From Chitinophaga pinensis (GTDB taxonomy: Bacteria; Bacteroidota; Bacteroidia; Chitinophagales; Chitinophagaceae): a DNA stretch of 64,000 nt. Where the stretch lies: NCBI GenBank assembly GCA_945876095.1, contig CAMCMP010000013.1, positions 1 through 64,000 of the forward strand, written 5' to 3'. Shown here in pieces: positions 9,505 to 18,703 of the stretch (positions within the stretch are counted from its first letter, which is position 1; each line of letters opens with the position of its first letter). The position numbers and the translations under genes are program-made. Below the pieces are notes generated by a model, which ran no database searches, was not told the origin of the DNA, and saw only the letters and a list, made by a program, of their open reading frames with translations.

Positions 9505-10713
9505 TTACTGCTTACTAAACACTGCGTAATGCGTTGGATTACCCCAATCTGCAATAAAAGATAGATCGTTGCTACAGAATTTTATTAGATCTTCGGTGTT
9601 GTCTTTTTCAATAAGTTCAAATACTTTCTGCATGCTTGTTATACTATCGCGAAGTTTTTGTTGCTGACCGTTTGGTATCACTACCTGGTTGGATCCGATT
9701 CTTTCAGATATTACGGTCAGGTACTCGCGGCACTTGGCTACTTTCTCTACATCATAGTTATCTAACAGGTTATCAGTACCGGTTAATAAAGCAGCTAATG
9801 TTTGTTCCAGTACTGCATCAGGATGTGTAAGAAAGCATTCCTGTCCAAAAAAATGGCTGAGCCTGCTCTGTGTTATGAATTTAAATTGAGATGCAAGTGC
9901 TTCGGAAGCGCTCCACGGTTTTTTAACCCATTCAACTTCTAATCCATCTTTATAGGAGGGCAAAGCAGAATACAGGGTAAAACCTATTTCATGCATTTGC
10001 TGACACAAAGCTTGTGGTTCTATAAAATATTTAAGTCGTACAAAAGGGTTTTCCAGAACATCCATGATCCATGATTCAAAAGATCGCGTATGGGGAATCG
10101 ATTTCCACTTTGCATCAAAAACCGAAGTTGCAGCCGCAAGTGGATCTTTTCCTGTTCCTCTTTTTACAGCAGAGTGAATAACTTTCAGCAGTATCTCAAA
10201 GAAACTTCCGTTCGTATCTAGGTAATTCACTACTACGATTCCGTCTTTGGCGATCAATCGTGAAAACAAATTAATCCAAATCGAATTTGGTTTAACGGTA
10301 TAGATAAAGCCTTCTGCAATTATGATATTATATGCACCTGATACAAGATCATCGTTATTTCCAGCGATGGAGTTACTCTTTAGTTCAACAAGGTTTGAAG
10401 AAAGTTTGAATCGATCAAAGTATTCCTTAATAAACGGGTGTGCTTTCAGATTGGGTTCACATAAAGTGCATGATGCACCCCATTGGGCAAATACAAGTGA
10501 GTTTTCACCCGAGTCAGGGCCAAATTCCAAGAGTTTAGCGCCTTTGAACACAGAAACAGGAAGGCCCAGTTTATGCAGGAAAATATTTTTTCTCCTGTCT
10601 TCATATGCGATCAGATCATTTTCTGATTGAAATCTTGCATAGGTCGGTAATATTTCCTGCTCGCTATAATACTCATACATTACCGGTGTACTTTTGGTTT
10701 CTTCTGTTTTCAT
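9505..10713 (-). CDS. class I SAM-dependent methyltransferase, large form
   Basis: The SAM-binding segment KLLEFGPDSGENSLVFAQ lies near residues 60-77, followed by the acidic strand end TLCEPN. The 402-residue length is well above the 200-250 of simple methyltransferases. The C-terminal 150 residues are alpha-helical and charged and match no domain I recognise; they could bind the acceptor. It lies between the flippase gene and the putative glycosyltransferase, so modification of a glycan or its lipid-linked intermediate is the contextual guess. The 97-bp gap to the flippase is one of the larger ones in this operon. Confidence 0.65.
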   Translation of the reverse strand: MKTEETKSTPVMYEYYSEQEILPTYARFQSENDLIAYEDRRKNIFLHKLGLPVSVFKGAKLLEFGPDSGENSLVFAQWGASCTLCEPNLKAHPFIKEYFDRFKLSSNLVELKSNSIAGNNDDLVSGAYNIIIAEGFIYTVKPNSIWINLFSRLIAKDGIVVVNYLDTNGSFFEILLKVIHSAVKRGTGKDPLAAATSVFDAKWKSIPHTRSFESWIMDVLENPFVRLKYFIEPQALCQQMHEIGFTLYSALPSYKDGLEVEWVKKPWSASEALASQFKFITQSRLSHFFGQECFLTHPDAVLEQTLAALLTGTDNLLDNYDVEKVAKCREYLTVISERIGSNQVVIPNGQQQKLRDSITSMQKVFELIEKDNTEDLIKFCSNDLSFIADWGNPTHYAVFSKQ

Positions 10714-10809
10714 TTTTTAAAGTTATTGTCCTTTCAGATAAGGACGTTTTTATGATTGATAAAAAGGATTTTTTGTTAAAATTGTTTTACTAGTATGTAT
10801 TTCGTTTAG

Positions 10810-12174
10810 CTAGTGGCATTTTTTCTTGAAATCATTCCAGATAAAAATTAAGATCGGCATTAAACTAATATTCACTACTAGGTAACCTGCTGCAATTCCC
10901 ATTACGGAATATGATTTTCCAAGAAATAATGTTGACATGCCAACTAACAATGCGTACACCACAGAGAAAACCATCAAAGGTTCTTTTTTATGGGCTCGCA
11001 AATATGTTGAGAACGGCGAGGCGATCGTATAAACAAATTGAGCTGCCAAAAATAACCCTGTTGGTAAAGGAGGGAGTATGCGCAATGCAAATTTTGAGGC
11101 CCAGTTATAAGGAAGAATATTCAAAATAAATACGCAGAACCAAAGCAGCAATGCCAAAATGCCTGAAATGGCCAACACGATTCTGGTGGTTTTCCAGAAT
11201 TGTTTATCAAGCTCTTCATATTTTCCCTGTGCGATCAATATACCAAATTGAGGTGCACGTGGTGAGAGCCATGAAGCGGAAATAGATGCCACAATAGAAA
11301 CAATGCTCCATGTCATTCCCATCTGCCCTGCAACAAGCGGCCCATGGTATTTAAATAATACAGGTACAAAAAAAGAAAATATAAAATAGCCGCTAATCCA
11401 TGATAAAGCTATGCGCCATTGCATCGGCACCATATCTTTATGCCAATTGATCACAGGTCCATTAAATTTTGAGAGGAGGAGGGTTTTTAGAAAGACCCAA
11501 TACCTGCGCCTAAGAAAAAATAGTGAAAACAAAACACCTACAACTGCAGAAATAGCTGCTGTCCATAGTACCGCACCCATTAACATAGCTATCCAAACAG
11601 TGATGCTTGCCAAAAGCCCTTTGAAAAAACGAAAAGTATATAATCTTCCTACTTCATTGCAGCCTTCGAGTAATGACCATACGGGTACTAGACAAATGGA
11701 AACGCCTTCAATAAAGCATAAAACAAACCACGGCATTACCCAACGTATCCCTACTTGCGGCGAGGTAGAAAAAAAAATATACCCACCAACCCCCACACCT
11801 ACGGTTACCAATATGGCTGCAACAGCATACCATTTGGACGCAATTTTTGCAATACTTGAAAGGCGTGAAAGAGAATCTGAATCTCCTTCAATATTACCGG
11901 TCTTGACGAATGACAGCTTTGACCATTCGTGACTTGTAAACTGGATGATCACCGTGCCCAATCCTAATTCAATAAATACCTGTAATGCAAGGATCGTGGC
12001 AAACGTGTAGTAATATCCTTGTATTTCCGGTGTAAATTTGGTTGCGATAAGAATAGCCGTAACCGGACCAGAACACAAGCTCCACAGTTTAGATACCAGG
12101 CCATAAAAAACGGCCCTGTCTACCTCTAAACGATGGAATATATTTCTTACTCTTTGCGTAGCCGATACCTTCAT
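10810..12174 (-). CDS. Wzx-like polysaccharide flippase (MATE/PST superfamily)
   Basis: About twelve membrane spans and a length of 454 residues fit the oligosaccharide flippases that move undecaprenyl-linked repeat units across the inner membrane. The first span region (about 30-60) contains the small-residue and Pro pattern LCSGPVTAILIATKF common in this superfamily. The frame can be opened by a GTG at 12192, but the ATG at 12174 gives the more natural N-terminus, MKVSATQRVRN. It is the only flippase in the window, which supports a Wzx-type assembly route together with the Wzz-like protein at 32275-33360. Substrate specificity cannot be inferred. Confidence 0.8.
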   Translation of the reverse strand: MKVSATQRVRNIFHRLEVDRAVFYGLVSKLWSLCSGPVTAILIATKFTPEIQGYYYTFATILALQVFIELGLGTVIIQFTSHEWSKLSFVKTGNIEGDSDSLSRLSSIAKIASKWYAVAAILVTVGVGVGGYIFFSTSPQVGIRWVMPWFVLCFIEGVSICLVPVWSLLEGCNEVGRLYTFRFFKGLLASITVWIAMLMGAVLWTAAISAVVGVLFSLFFLRRRYWVFLKTLLLSKFNGPVINWHKDMVPMQWRIALSWISGYFIFSFFVPVLFKYHGPLVAGQMGMTWSIVSIVASISASWLSPRAPQFGILIAQGKYEELDKQFWKTTRIVLAISGILALLLWFCVFILNILPYNWASKFALRILPPLPTGLFLAAQFVYTIASPFSTYLRAHKKEPLMVFSVVYALLVGMSTLFLGKSYSVMGIAAGYLVVNISLMPILIFIWNDFKKKCH

Positions 12175-12244
12175 TACATTACTTTCTACCACAGTTTATT
12201 TTCCCACAACAACTGATAAAACAAGATTACTTACCACAAAAATA

Positions 12245-12940
12245 TTAAACAAACTCTTTTAATGCGGCTGCATAACTTTCGGGTGTGCCGATATCCCGAT
12301 GATATACTTCATTGGTAAAAGTGTAGATCTTACCCATAAAATGTGGCAATACCTCATTGCTAAAATCAATCTCTTCCTTGTTTAGTCCTGCCAGGAAATT
12401 CATGATCGAAGGTTCCAGGATATACACCGCGCCATTGGCAAGGTTACCCGGAGGATTGGCTACTTTTTCATGAAATGCCACTACAATGCCCTTTTCATCA
12501 ATTTCCACAATACCACAACTTTGCGGTGCATCTGTGTGAAAGGTCATAATGGTGATCTCTGTTCCCGCCGGCCTATTTTTATGGCGGTGCATAAAAGCAG
12601 CCATATCAAAGCTGGAAAGATTATCTGCATGTATAAGTATGACCGGATCACTACCAAAAAAAGCACGGTTCTTTAACAATGCACCGCCTGTGCCCAGTAA
12701 TTCTTTTTCATACACAACAGTGGTGTATTCTTTCTGTAAAGAAAGATCCAGGAATTTTTTTACTTTGTCTGCGAGATAGTGTGTATTAACAAGTATATCA
12801 TTAACGCCCGCAGCAACAAGTAGGTCAAGCCAGATTTGCAAAAGCGGTTTCCCGTTAATATCTACGAGGCACTTAGGGATAGTGTCTGTAAGGGGTCTCA
12901 GACGCGTTCCGAAACCTGCTGCCAACAACAATGCCTTCAT
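12245..12940 (-). CDS. sugar-phosphate nucleotidyltransferase (HddC/RmlA-like)
   Basis: The start carries the nucleotidyltransferase signature GFGTRLRPLT plus the lysine of IPKCLVDING (9-30). HADNLS near residue 106 supplies the metal-binding Asp. The 231-residue length is that of the short single-domain enzymes such as HddC (heptose-1-phosphate guanylyltransferase), not of GlmU-type enzymes with a beta-helix. It overlaps the upstream HldE-like gene by 4 bp, and gmhA and gmhB homologues lie in the same cluster, so activation of a heptose-1-phosphate is the favoured role. A hexose-1-phosphate substrate remains possible. Confidence 0.8.
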   Translation of the reverse strand: MKALLLAAGFGTRLRPLTDTIPKCLVDINGKPLLQIWLDLLVAAGVNDILVNTHYLADKVKKFLDLSLQKEYTTVVYEKELLGTGGALLKNRAFFGSDPVILIHADNLSSFDMAAFMHRHKNRPAGTEITIMTFHTDAPQSCGIVEIDEKGIVVAFHEKVANPPGNLANGAVYILEPSIMNFLAGLNKEEIDFSNEVLPHFMGKIYTFTNEVYHRDIGTPESYAAALKEFV

Positions 12941-14436
12941 AGGTTGTTGCCATTTACCAGCTCAACCTCAATGTCTTTAGTTGTGATGGGTATATTACCT
13001 ATACGACCTACCTGGCATGCAGCAGCGAGAGAGCCAAGATATGAGCTCTTCCAAATATTAGCACCAACGGCCAGGGATAAAGAACAGCAAACCAAAAAAG
13101 AATCGCCCGCACCTGCCACGTCTTTCGGCGAAGTATTCAATGCCGGCAAACGATCAGTAAGGTATTTTTCTTCGTTATCTGATGTATGTATTAGCAATCC
13201 TTCATTACCAAGTGTAATGATGATATTCTTTGCTATCGTTTTATTGATCAATGTTTCTGATAAAAAAGCAAGACCAGAGTCAAAATCACGTAAAGCAAGC
13301 CGCGCTTCTCTTTCGGTGGGTGTGATCAGTTCCATATTTTTAAAACGCGATACATCACCCAGCTGTGAAGAAGACTGGCTGTCTGCTACCATTAATATAT
13401 TTCTTGCTTTACAATAGTCAACTACTTCATCAACTAAAACCTGCGGGAGACAACCATAATTAAAATCCGAGAATATTACCAGGTTGGCAGTATCCAATTT
13501 TGTTTTGATCGCTTCAAACATCCTGGCAGAGAGGTCCTTGGTAATATCATGTTGACGTAGGTGGCTTACACGCAGCAATGTTTTGCCGTTGGCCCTGAAA
13601 CGTTGTTTTAGCGATGTGGGCCTGTTATCATCTTCAAAGAAGTGCGTATGAACACCGTATGCATCTAATTTTGCTTTAGCAAATTCTGCTGTCTGATCCT
13701 TACCTGTAACAGAAAAAAAAATTGCTTCAGCGCCAAGTCCCGCAACATGTGCCGCAACAATACCAGCACCACCTGCGAATTTTATAGAATCTACCGGCGT
13801 TACCACTATGGTGGGATCTTCCTGCGACATCCCGAGTGCATCACAGGTAATGTATTCATCAACAATCAGGTCACCTATCACAACAACCTTTAATGTTTTC
13901 CACTTAAAAACTATTTCGCGCAGATCGGGTATTTTTACATTGTGCCTGTTAAGAAAGTCTTTGGGTTTAACGATCGTAGATCGGTTAAAATCGCTGAATT
14001 CTTTGCGCAGCAGATCGAGCGAAGAAAAAGTGATATCGCCCGAACTAAACAGGAGCTTGCCACCATATCCTTCAACTGCTTTATGTTCGGCATTATCCTT
14101 GAATTCATATTCGGTACCTTTTACAACGATATCTGGTTTGAGTGCCATGATAAAATCTTCCGGAGCATCTTCAAGAATAAAAGTATAGTTCACAAAACTT
14201 ATTGAACTAACGCCTTCGAGACGTAGTTCTTCCGGTAATATGGCTCCAACAGAATCTTTGTTGTTAACACCAACTACCAGGAATTGTCCGCATTCGGCTG
14301 CAAAACGCAACAAACGCAAATGGCCCGGGTGAACAATATTAAAATTCCCCGATACAAAAACGATCTTGCTTTCTATTCCGGCAATAAGACTTATTTCCTG
14401 TAAGGCACCTTCGGTTGCTTTGCTTAGTAATTTCAA
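12937..14436 (-). CDS. HldE-like bifunctional protein with reversed domain order (nucleotidyltransferase then PfkB kinase)
   Basis: Residues about 22-155 form a cytidylyltransferase-fold domain with the nucleotide-binding H36-P-G-H39 motif. Residues about 175-490 form a PfkB/ribokinase domain with GDLIVDEY near 188, a GGAGIVAAHVAGLG stretch and the anion-hole/catalytic signature DVAGAGDSF at 439-447 (base D445). Classical HldE, which phosphorylates D-glycero-D-manno-heptose-7-phosphate and adds AMP, carries the kinase first. The start codon is TTG at 14436. It overlaps the nucleotidyltransferase gene by 4 bp. Function in heptose activation is inferred from both domains plus gmhA and gmhB homologues nearby. 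Confidence 0.85.
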   Translation of the reverse strand: MKLLSKATEGALQEISLIAGIESKIVFVSGNFNIVHPGHLRLLRFAAECGQFLVVGVNNKDSVGAILPEELRLEGVSSISFVNYTFILEDAPEDFIMALKPDIVVKGTEYEFKDNAEHKAVEGYGGKLLFSSGDITFSSLDLLRKEFSDFNRSTIVKPKDFLNRHNVKIPDLREIVFKWKTLKVVVIGDLIVDEYITCDALGMSQEDPTIVVTPVDSIKFAGGAGIVAAHVAGLGAEAIFFSVTGKDQTAEFAKAKLDAYGVHTHFFEDDNRPTSLKQRFRANGKTLLRVSHLRQHDITKDLSARMFEAIKTKLDTANLVIFSDFNYGCLPQVLVDEVVDYCKARNILMVADSQSSSQLGDVSRFKNMELITPTEREARLALRDFDSGLAFLSETLINKTIAKNIIITLGNEGLLIHTSDNEEKYLTDRLPALNTSPKDVAGAGDSFLVCCSLSLAVGANIWKSSYLGSLAAACQVGRIGNIPITTKDIEVELVNGNNL

Positions 14437-14463
14437 GCGTATTCTTTTTTCTGAAAGAAATAA

Positions 14464-15354
14464 TTAGAGTTGCGGCTCACAGATCCCTTTACGGATATTA
14501 TCTGCTATCACCGGGATTTTATCTGTTACGAGTACGCCCGGTTGCCAGCCCGATAATCTTTGGGCAGTGCTGATATCAAATGCAAATCCAAGGTCCCCGC
14601 CCGGAACCACCTGGATATCTGCTGAAGGATTAGCTGCAAGAATAAAATCACGCAACGAGATCATATTCTTAACCCCACCACCGGCATGTATGATGTTACC
14701 AAATGCTTTTTTCTCAACCAATAATTCCATCAGGTGACCAAGGTCGTCTGTATGAAGCGGATCCCTAAACTGCAATCCTCCCTGTTGTGTTAAAGTAACA
14801 GGTTTGCCGTTTACCGCTGCCCTTATTAATGATACCACCCAGTTACCTGCGGGGTGATCAAAGTCTGTATAACAGGTAGTTAGCCTGATGATATTGCTGT
14901 ATGGATGCGATTCTGCAATAAATTCAGTAACGATCTTTGATTTACCATAAAAATTAAAAGGTGCCAAAGGTGCATCTTCACCTACGAGGTATTTTGGACG
15001 GAAACCATCGTCAGTCATCGTAACATCCTTTTCGGTATATACCGGTCCGAGTACTTCACGTGTTGACATCTGTATCCATGCGATATCAGTTCCATGAAGG
15101 ATCTTGGCAAGATGACGTGCGCCGCCAACATTGATATGATCCGTCATACCACCATACTGGAAATTTTTAGATTGACGATCGGCTACTACGGAAAGGTTTA
15201 CCAGCATCTGGATACCTTCTTTCTGTAAGAATTCTGTTGTAAGAGAAAACAGGTCGTCTTCAATATCCCATCCAACTACCTCATTGTTTTTTTTAAAATA
15301 TTGATGTAAGCCTCTTCCCAAATAACCCTTGTGTCCAATTAAAAGAATTTTCAT
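14464..15354 (-). CDS. NAD(P)-dependent sugar epimerase/reductase (extended SDR)
   Basis: GHKGYLG at 7-13 gives the NAD(P) motif. The active site reads S97-T with Y136-GKS-K140, so the catalytic triad is complete. The 296-residue length and the overall pattern fit RmlD/epimerase-type extended SDRs that act on nucleotide-linked sugars. It starts 28 bp upstream of the HldE-like gene and belongs to the same transcript, which suggests it modifies the heptose-type product, for instance by C-4 or C-6 epimerisation or keto reduction. That assignment is contextual. Confidence 0.75.
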   Translation of the reverse strand: MKILLIGHKGYLGRGLHQYFKKNNEVVGWDIEDDLFSLTTEFLQKEGIQMLVNLSVVADRQSKNFQYGGMTDHINVGGARHLAKILHGTDIAWIQMSTREVLGPVYTEKDVTMTDDGFRPKYLVGEDAPLAPFNFYGKSKIVTEFIAESHPYSNIIRLTTCYTDFDHPAGNWVVSLIRAAVNGKPVTLTQQGGLQFRDPLHTDDLGHLMELLVEKKAFGNIIHAGGGVKNMISLRDFILAANPSADIQVVPGGDLGFAFDISTAQRLSGWQPGVLVTDKIPVIADNIRKGICEPQL

Positions 15355-15398
15355 GTTTTATATTTTTTTTTAAATTGTAAGTATCGATTAACCTTGTG

Positions 15399-16145
15399 TT
15401 ACATGCCGCCGCCATCAATACCAATGATGGAGCCTGCCAGGAAAGATGCCTGGTCAGAACATAAATAAGCAACAGCCGGTCCTATATCACTTGCCTGTCC
15501 CAAACGATTTATAGGCAAATGTTCTTTAAAATAATTTTGTATCGCTTCAGGATTCTCTCTCTGCAGTTTTGAAAAATGACGGCCTTCTGTGTATATAGCT
15601 CCAGGTGCAACAGCAGAAACGATCACATTGTGTTTAGACACCTCCCTGTTCACTGATTTTACATAACCATCCACTGCACATTTTGCAGAAACATAGGGTG
15701 CATAGCCATTGTATGTTTTAGTAGAAAGTGTAGATAGGTGAACGATTCTTCCCCATGTCTTTTCGATCATCGAAGGAATAAATGCGAGATTTATTTCATG
15801 AGCAATACCCACATTAAAATACCAAACCTTTTGCCATTCAGCGGTTGAAGCCAATGCGGGTACGCCAAAAGAGCCTCCGAGGTTATGAACAAGGATATCG
15901 GGCTGCCCATATTGAGATTGTATGTGTTTGATCATATCCGCTACTGCATTTTCCTCCATCAGGTCTGCCGCATACAAATAACCCGGTATTTCGAGTTCTT
16001 TGTTTACGTTTTCAAGTTTTTCTAAAGTGCGGCCTGCTAAAATTACCTTAACGCCTTCTTTGGCCAATGAAATAGCTATCTCACGTCCTATACTCTGACC
16101 GGCCCCAGTAACCAATGCCAATTTGTTTTGAATGTTCAAATTCAT
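15399..16145 (-). CDS. short-chain dehydrogenase/reductase (classical SDR)
   Basis: The classical cofactor motif is TGAGQSIG (13-20). The NNAG-type segment appears as HNLGG, the catalytic serine is S138, and the Tyr/Lys pair is Y151-VSA-K155. Length (248 residues) and the C-terminal GSIIGIDGGGM are standard for FabG-like reductases. In this setting it probably reduces a keto intermediate of a nucleotide sugar and does not serve fatty-acid synthesis. The neighbours on both sides are sugar-modifying genes with 41-44 bp gaps. Confidence 0.8.
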   Translation of the reverse strand: MNLNIQNKLALVTGAGQSIGREIAISLAKEGVKVILAGRTLEKLENVNKELEIPGYLYAADLMEENAVADMIKHIQSQYGQPDILVHNLGGSFGVPALASTAEWQKVWYFNVGIAHEINLAFIPSMIEKTWGRIVHLSTLSTKTYNGYAPYVSAKCAVDGYVKSVNREVSKHNVIVSAVAPGAIYTEGRHFSKLQRENPEAIQNYFKEHLPINRLGQASDIGPAVAYLCSDQASFLAGSIIGIDGGGM

Positions 16146-16186
16146 GTTTTGTTATTTAATATTTAAAAAAGTAGAAAAATAAATTT

Positions 16187-16702
16187 TTATAGTAAGCTCT
16201 GTTTATATGCTTTTGCCCTTATTGTATCTGTAGGTTTGGGTGCCCACTCGGCGAAAAGACAATCGTTGGCTACAAAAGGGCCATTGGTAATTTCTAGTAT
16301 CGTTGCGAAATCAGTTTTTATCAACACTGTGTGCCATTCTTCGGAAATAGATTTAAGGTAAAAATCTTTACCACTTGCATAGTTACCCATGGGTACTCTT
16401 TTCTTGATACAGCCTTCATCATCAAAAAAAACAATCTCTACCTCTCCGTCGATAACTAGGTAAGATTCGGTTTTAGAAAAATGTTTATGGGGTCTTACAT
16501 AAGTGTCTTTATGGAAAGTTATCATCATCTCATGTATGGAATCATTACTATTGCGATGAAAACAAATACGCGATCTTTTCGTTTCCAGCGATTGGGCAAA
16601 CTTTTTTCCAATGTCTATCTCATCTCCTTTTACATGAGATATACCGTTCTCATAAATAGCATACCTGATGGCTCGTTTGTGATTATTTTCTAATTCGGGC
16701 AT
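16187..16702 (-). CDS. WbuC-family cupin-fold metalloprotein
   Basis: The signature RICFHRNSNDSIHEMMI at about 45-61, followed by YVRPHKH and then ESYLVIDGEVEIVF, matches WbuC-family cupins found in O-antigen and capsule loci. The two His of PHKH, a following Glu and a later His (EEWH) are the probable metal ligands. At 171 residues it has full family length. The biochemical role of WbuC is not firmly established; an isomerase or tailoring function on nucleotide sugars is generally assumed. It lies 14 bp from a C-methyltransferase gene. Confidence 0.8.
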   Translation of the reverse strand: MPELENNHKRAIRYAIYENGISHVKGDEIDIGKKFAQSLETKRSRICFHRNSNDSIHEMMITFHKDTYVRPHKHFSKTESYLVIDGEVEIVFFDDEGCIKKRVPMGNYASGKDFYLKSISEEWHTVLIKTDFATILEITNGPFVANDCLFAEWAPKPTDTIRAKAYKQSLL

Positions 16703-16715
16703 TCGGTTTCATTTT

Positions 16716-17960
16716 TTAGATAACTTTTAATTCAGGAAGCGGTATAATGAATTTCCCACCTTTATCTGCGAAGGCTTTGTTATTCGCCATAATCGGTTCT
16801 GCGTAGTTCCATGCCATTATCACTACATAATCGATGTTGCGATTAACCAGTTCACTGGACGGCAAAACTTCGAGGTGATTGTTTGGACTGAATAAATATT
16901 GCTTGATCTTATTATCGTCTACCAGGAACATCAACCTTTCTGTGAGTTCAAAATGCCACATCAATGTGGTAACAGTGGTGGATGCGCCATAACCTACGAT
17001 TTTTTTTCCTTCGGCCAGCAATTGGTCGATAAGGGTTAATACTTCTTTTTTCTTCTGCAGAATATCATCATTATATTTTAGGAACAGCTCCTTTTTATCA
17101 AGACCCCTCTGGATCTCATTTTGTATATATTCCTGGACAACCGGCTGAGTAGTATGTTTTTCAGATGAGGTTCTTTTTACAAAGCAACGGATCGAACCAC
17201 CTTTTGATTTGTTACGGATAATATCAAAAATCTCAAGTCCTTTGCGCGCAAATGCCTTTTGCAGTGGGTTGATGGAATGGTAAGAAACGTGTTCGTGATA
17301 AACCGTGTCAAAAAGAAAGCGGTCAACAATATCTGCGAGATAGGATACTTCAAAAATAAAAATGCCATCTTTATCCAATAATTTTTCGATGCCACTGATA
17401 ATATCGATCAGGTTATCACTATGCGCAAAAACATTGTTGGCTATTACCAATGCTGCTTTACCATTTTCAGCTACGATCTTTTGTGCCATATCGTCTGTGA
17501 AATAATCGGGCAATGTTTTAGCGCCTCTTTCATTGGCGAGGTTCACCGCATCAATGGCTGGGTCCACGCCAAGCACTTTCATGCCCTTTTCTTTTAGGTT
17601 AAGCAGGAAGGTGCCGTCGTTGCTGCCAATCTCAACAGCTAAGTTGCCCTCTTTAAAATCAAATGAACTGGTGATATCATCCGCGTATATTTTAAAATGT
17701 TCTACAAGACCCTTAAAGTTGGAAGTAAAAAATGTATAATCCCTGAAAAGAAGATCGGGGTTAACTACATATGCATTCTGAATATGGCCACATTCTTTAC
17801 ATAAGTAAAGATCCAATGGATATAGGTCCTGTGTTTCATTCAGCTGTTCTTTTTTTACATAAGCATCGGCAATAGGGGATGGATTTATATTAACTACCAG
17901 CAACATATTTTCCGAGTTACACAACCTGCAATTCTCTTTTTTAATAACCGCTTCCGTCAT
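16716..17960 (-). CDS. NDP-sugar C-methyltransferase (TylCIII/NovU type), zinc domain intact
   Basis: This copy keeps all expected parts: a four-cysteine zinc domain (C11/C14 and C54/C57), the SAM motif E110-I-G-S-N-D-G-T, the YHEHVSYHS stretch, and the C-terminal domain with VGYGASTTVTTL, a second Rossmann-like half. In characterised relatives these enzymes methylate C-3 of a 4-keto NDP-sugar. It is therefore the best candidate for a functional branching enzyme among the three relatives in the locus. It follows an SDR gene by 2 bp and precedes the WbuC cupin, so both may act on the same intermediate. Confidence 0.85.
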   Translation of the reverse strand: MTEAVIKKENCRLCNSENMLLVVNINPSPIADAYVKKEQLNETQDLYPLDLYLCKECGHIQNAYVVNPDLLFRDYTFFTSNFKGLVEHFKIYADDITSSFDFKEGNLAVEIGSNDGTFLLNLKEKGMKVLGVDPAIDAVNLANERGAKTLPDYFTDDMAQKIVAENGKAALVIANNVFAHSDNLIDIISGIEKLLDKDGIFIFEVSYLADIVDRFLFDTVYHEHVSYHSINPLQKAFARKGLEIFDIIRNKSKGGSIRCFVKRTSSEKHTTQPVVQEYIQNEIQRGLDKKELFLKYNDDILQKKKEVLTLIDQLLAEGKKIVGYGASTTVTTLMWHFELTERLMFLVDDNKIKQYLFSPNNHLEVLPSSELVNRNIDYVVIMAWNYAEPIMANNKAFADKGGKFIIPLPELKVI

Positions 17961-17962
17961 TC

Positions 17963-18688
17963 TTATATTTTTTTAATTGATTTAGCAATTGATTCCGGCC
18001 ATACAAGCGATAAACCTCCATCAATATAAATATTCTGACCATTCACATACCGGGATTTTTCACTACAGAAGAAGAGAATCACATCACCAATCTCATCAGC
18101 CGAACCTATCCTGTTTAATGGAACAATCTCCTTGTACATATTCAAAAGCTCGGTCTGGCTGTTATAAAAATCTTTTGACTCGTCTTTGATAAAAGTAAAT
18201 GGTGTTACCGCATTTGTCCGAATACCTTTTTTACCAAGACTTACTGCATAAAAACGCATTAATGAATTCATACCCGCTTTTCCAAGATGGTAACTCAATG
18301 CCTGTCCTTCACCTACGTATTCTCCAAAAACAGAACTTACAAATACAATAGAATTATCTTCTGTAGAAAATTTATCCTGGAAATAATCGATCATAGTGCG
18401 GGATGCGGAGATGCTCACATCTATCTCACCAAACCATGAATCTCCCTGGCCCCTGAACCGCTGACAAAACACCAGGTAATTAATAGTACCTGCTTCAGCA
18501 ACTTTATTCATTGCCATTGTCAAGCTAGAGGCATCCGCGATATCTGCTTCAAAATAATCTACTTCAGCTATTTTGTTTGCAGGGGTACTTCTGGAGATCA
18601 CAGAAACCTTATCTCCTCTTGAAATCATTTTTTGAGCAACTGCTCTACCGAGTCCCTTACTTCCTCCAACAATTAATGAATGACGCAT
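17963..18688 (-). CDS. short-chain dehydrogenase/reductase
   Basis: GGSKGLG (8-14) forms the dinucleotide-binding turn. The active site is S118/S119 with Y133-HLG-K137, and the C-terminus NGQNIYIDGGLSLVW is typical of classical SDRs. It ends 2 bp before the intact C-methyltransferase gene starts, which points to translational coupling. A ketoreductase acting on the methylated 4-keto sugar would fit known C-methyl sugar pathways, where reduction follows methylation. The pathway step is inference. Confidence 0.75.
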   Translation of the reverse strand: MRHSLIVGGSKGLGRAVAQKMISRGDKVSVISRSTPANKIAEVDYFEADIADASSLTMAMNKVAEAGTINYLVFCQRFRGQGDSWFGEIDVSISASRTMIDYFQDKFSTEDNSIVFVSSVFGEYVGEGQALSYHLGKAGMNSLMRFYAVSLGKKGIRTNAVTPFTFIKDESKDFYNSQTELLNMYKEIVPLNRIGSADEIGDVILFFCSEKSRYVNGQNIYIDGGLSLVWPESIAKSIKKI

Positions 18689-18703
18689 AATGTTTATTGA
18701 TTT

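Noticed and set aside
11411..11932. 173-residue plus-strand frame
   Set aside because: It lies opposite the flippase gene and has low-complexity composition; it is a shadow frame.
12836..13417. 193-residue plus-strand frame
   Set aside because: It lies opposite the HldE-like and nucleotidyltransferase genes, whose motifs are unambiguous; it is a shadow frame.
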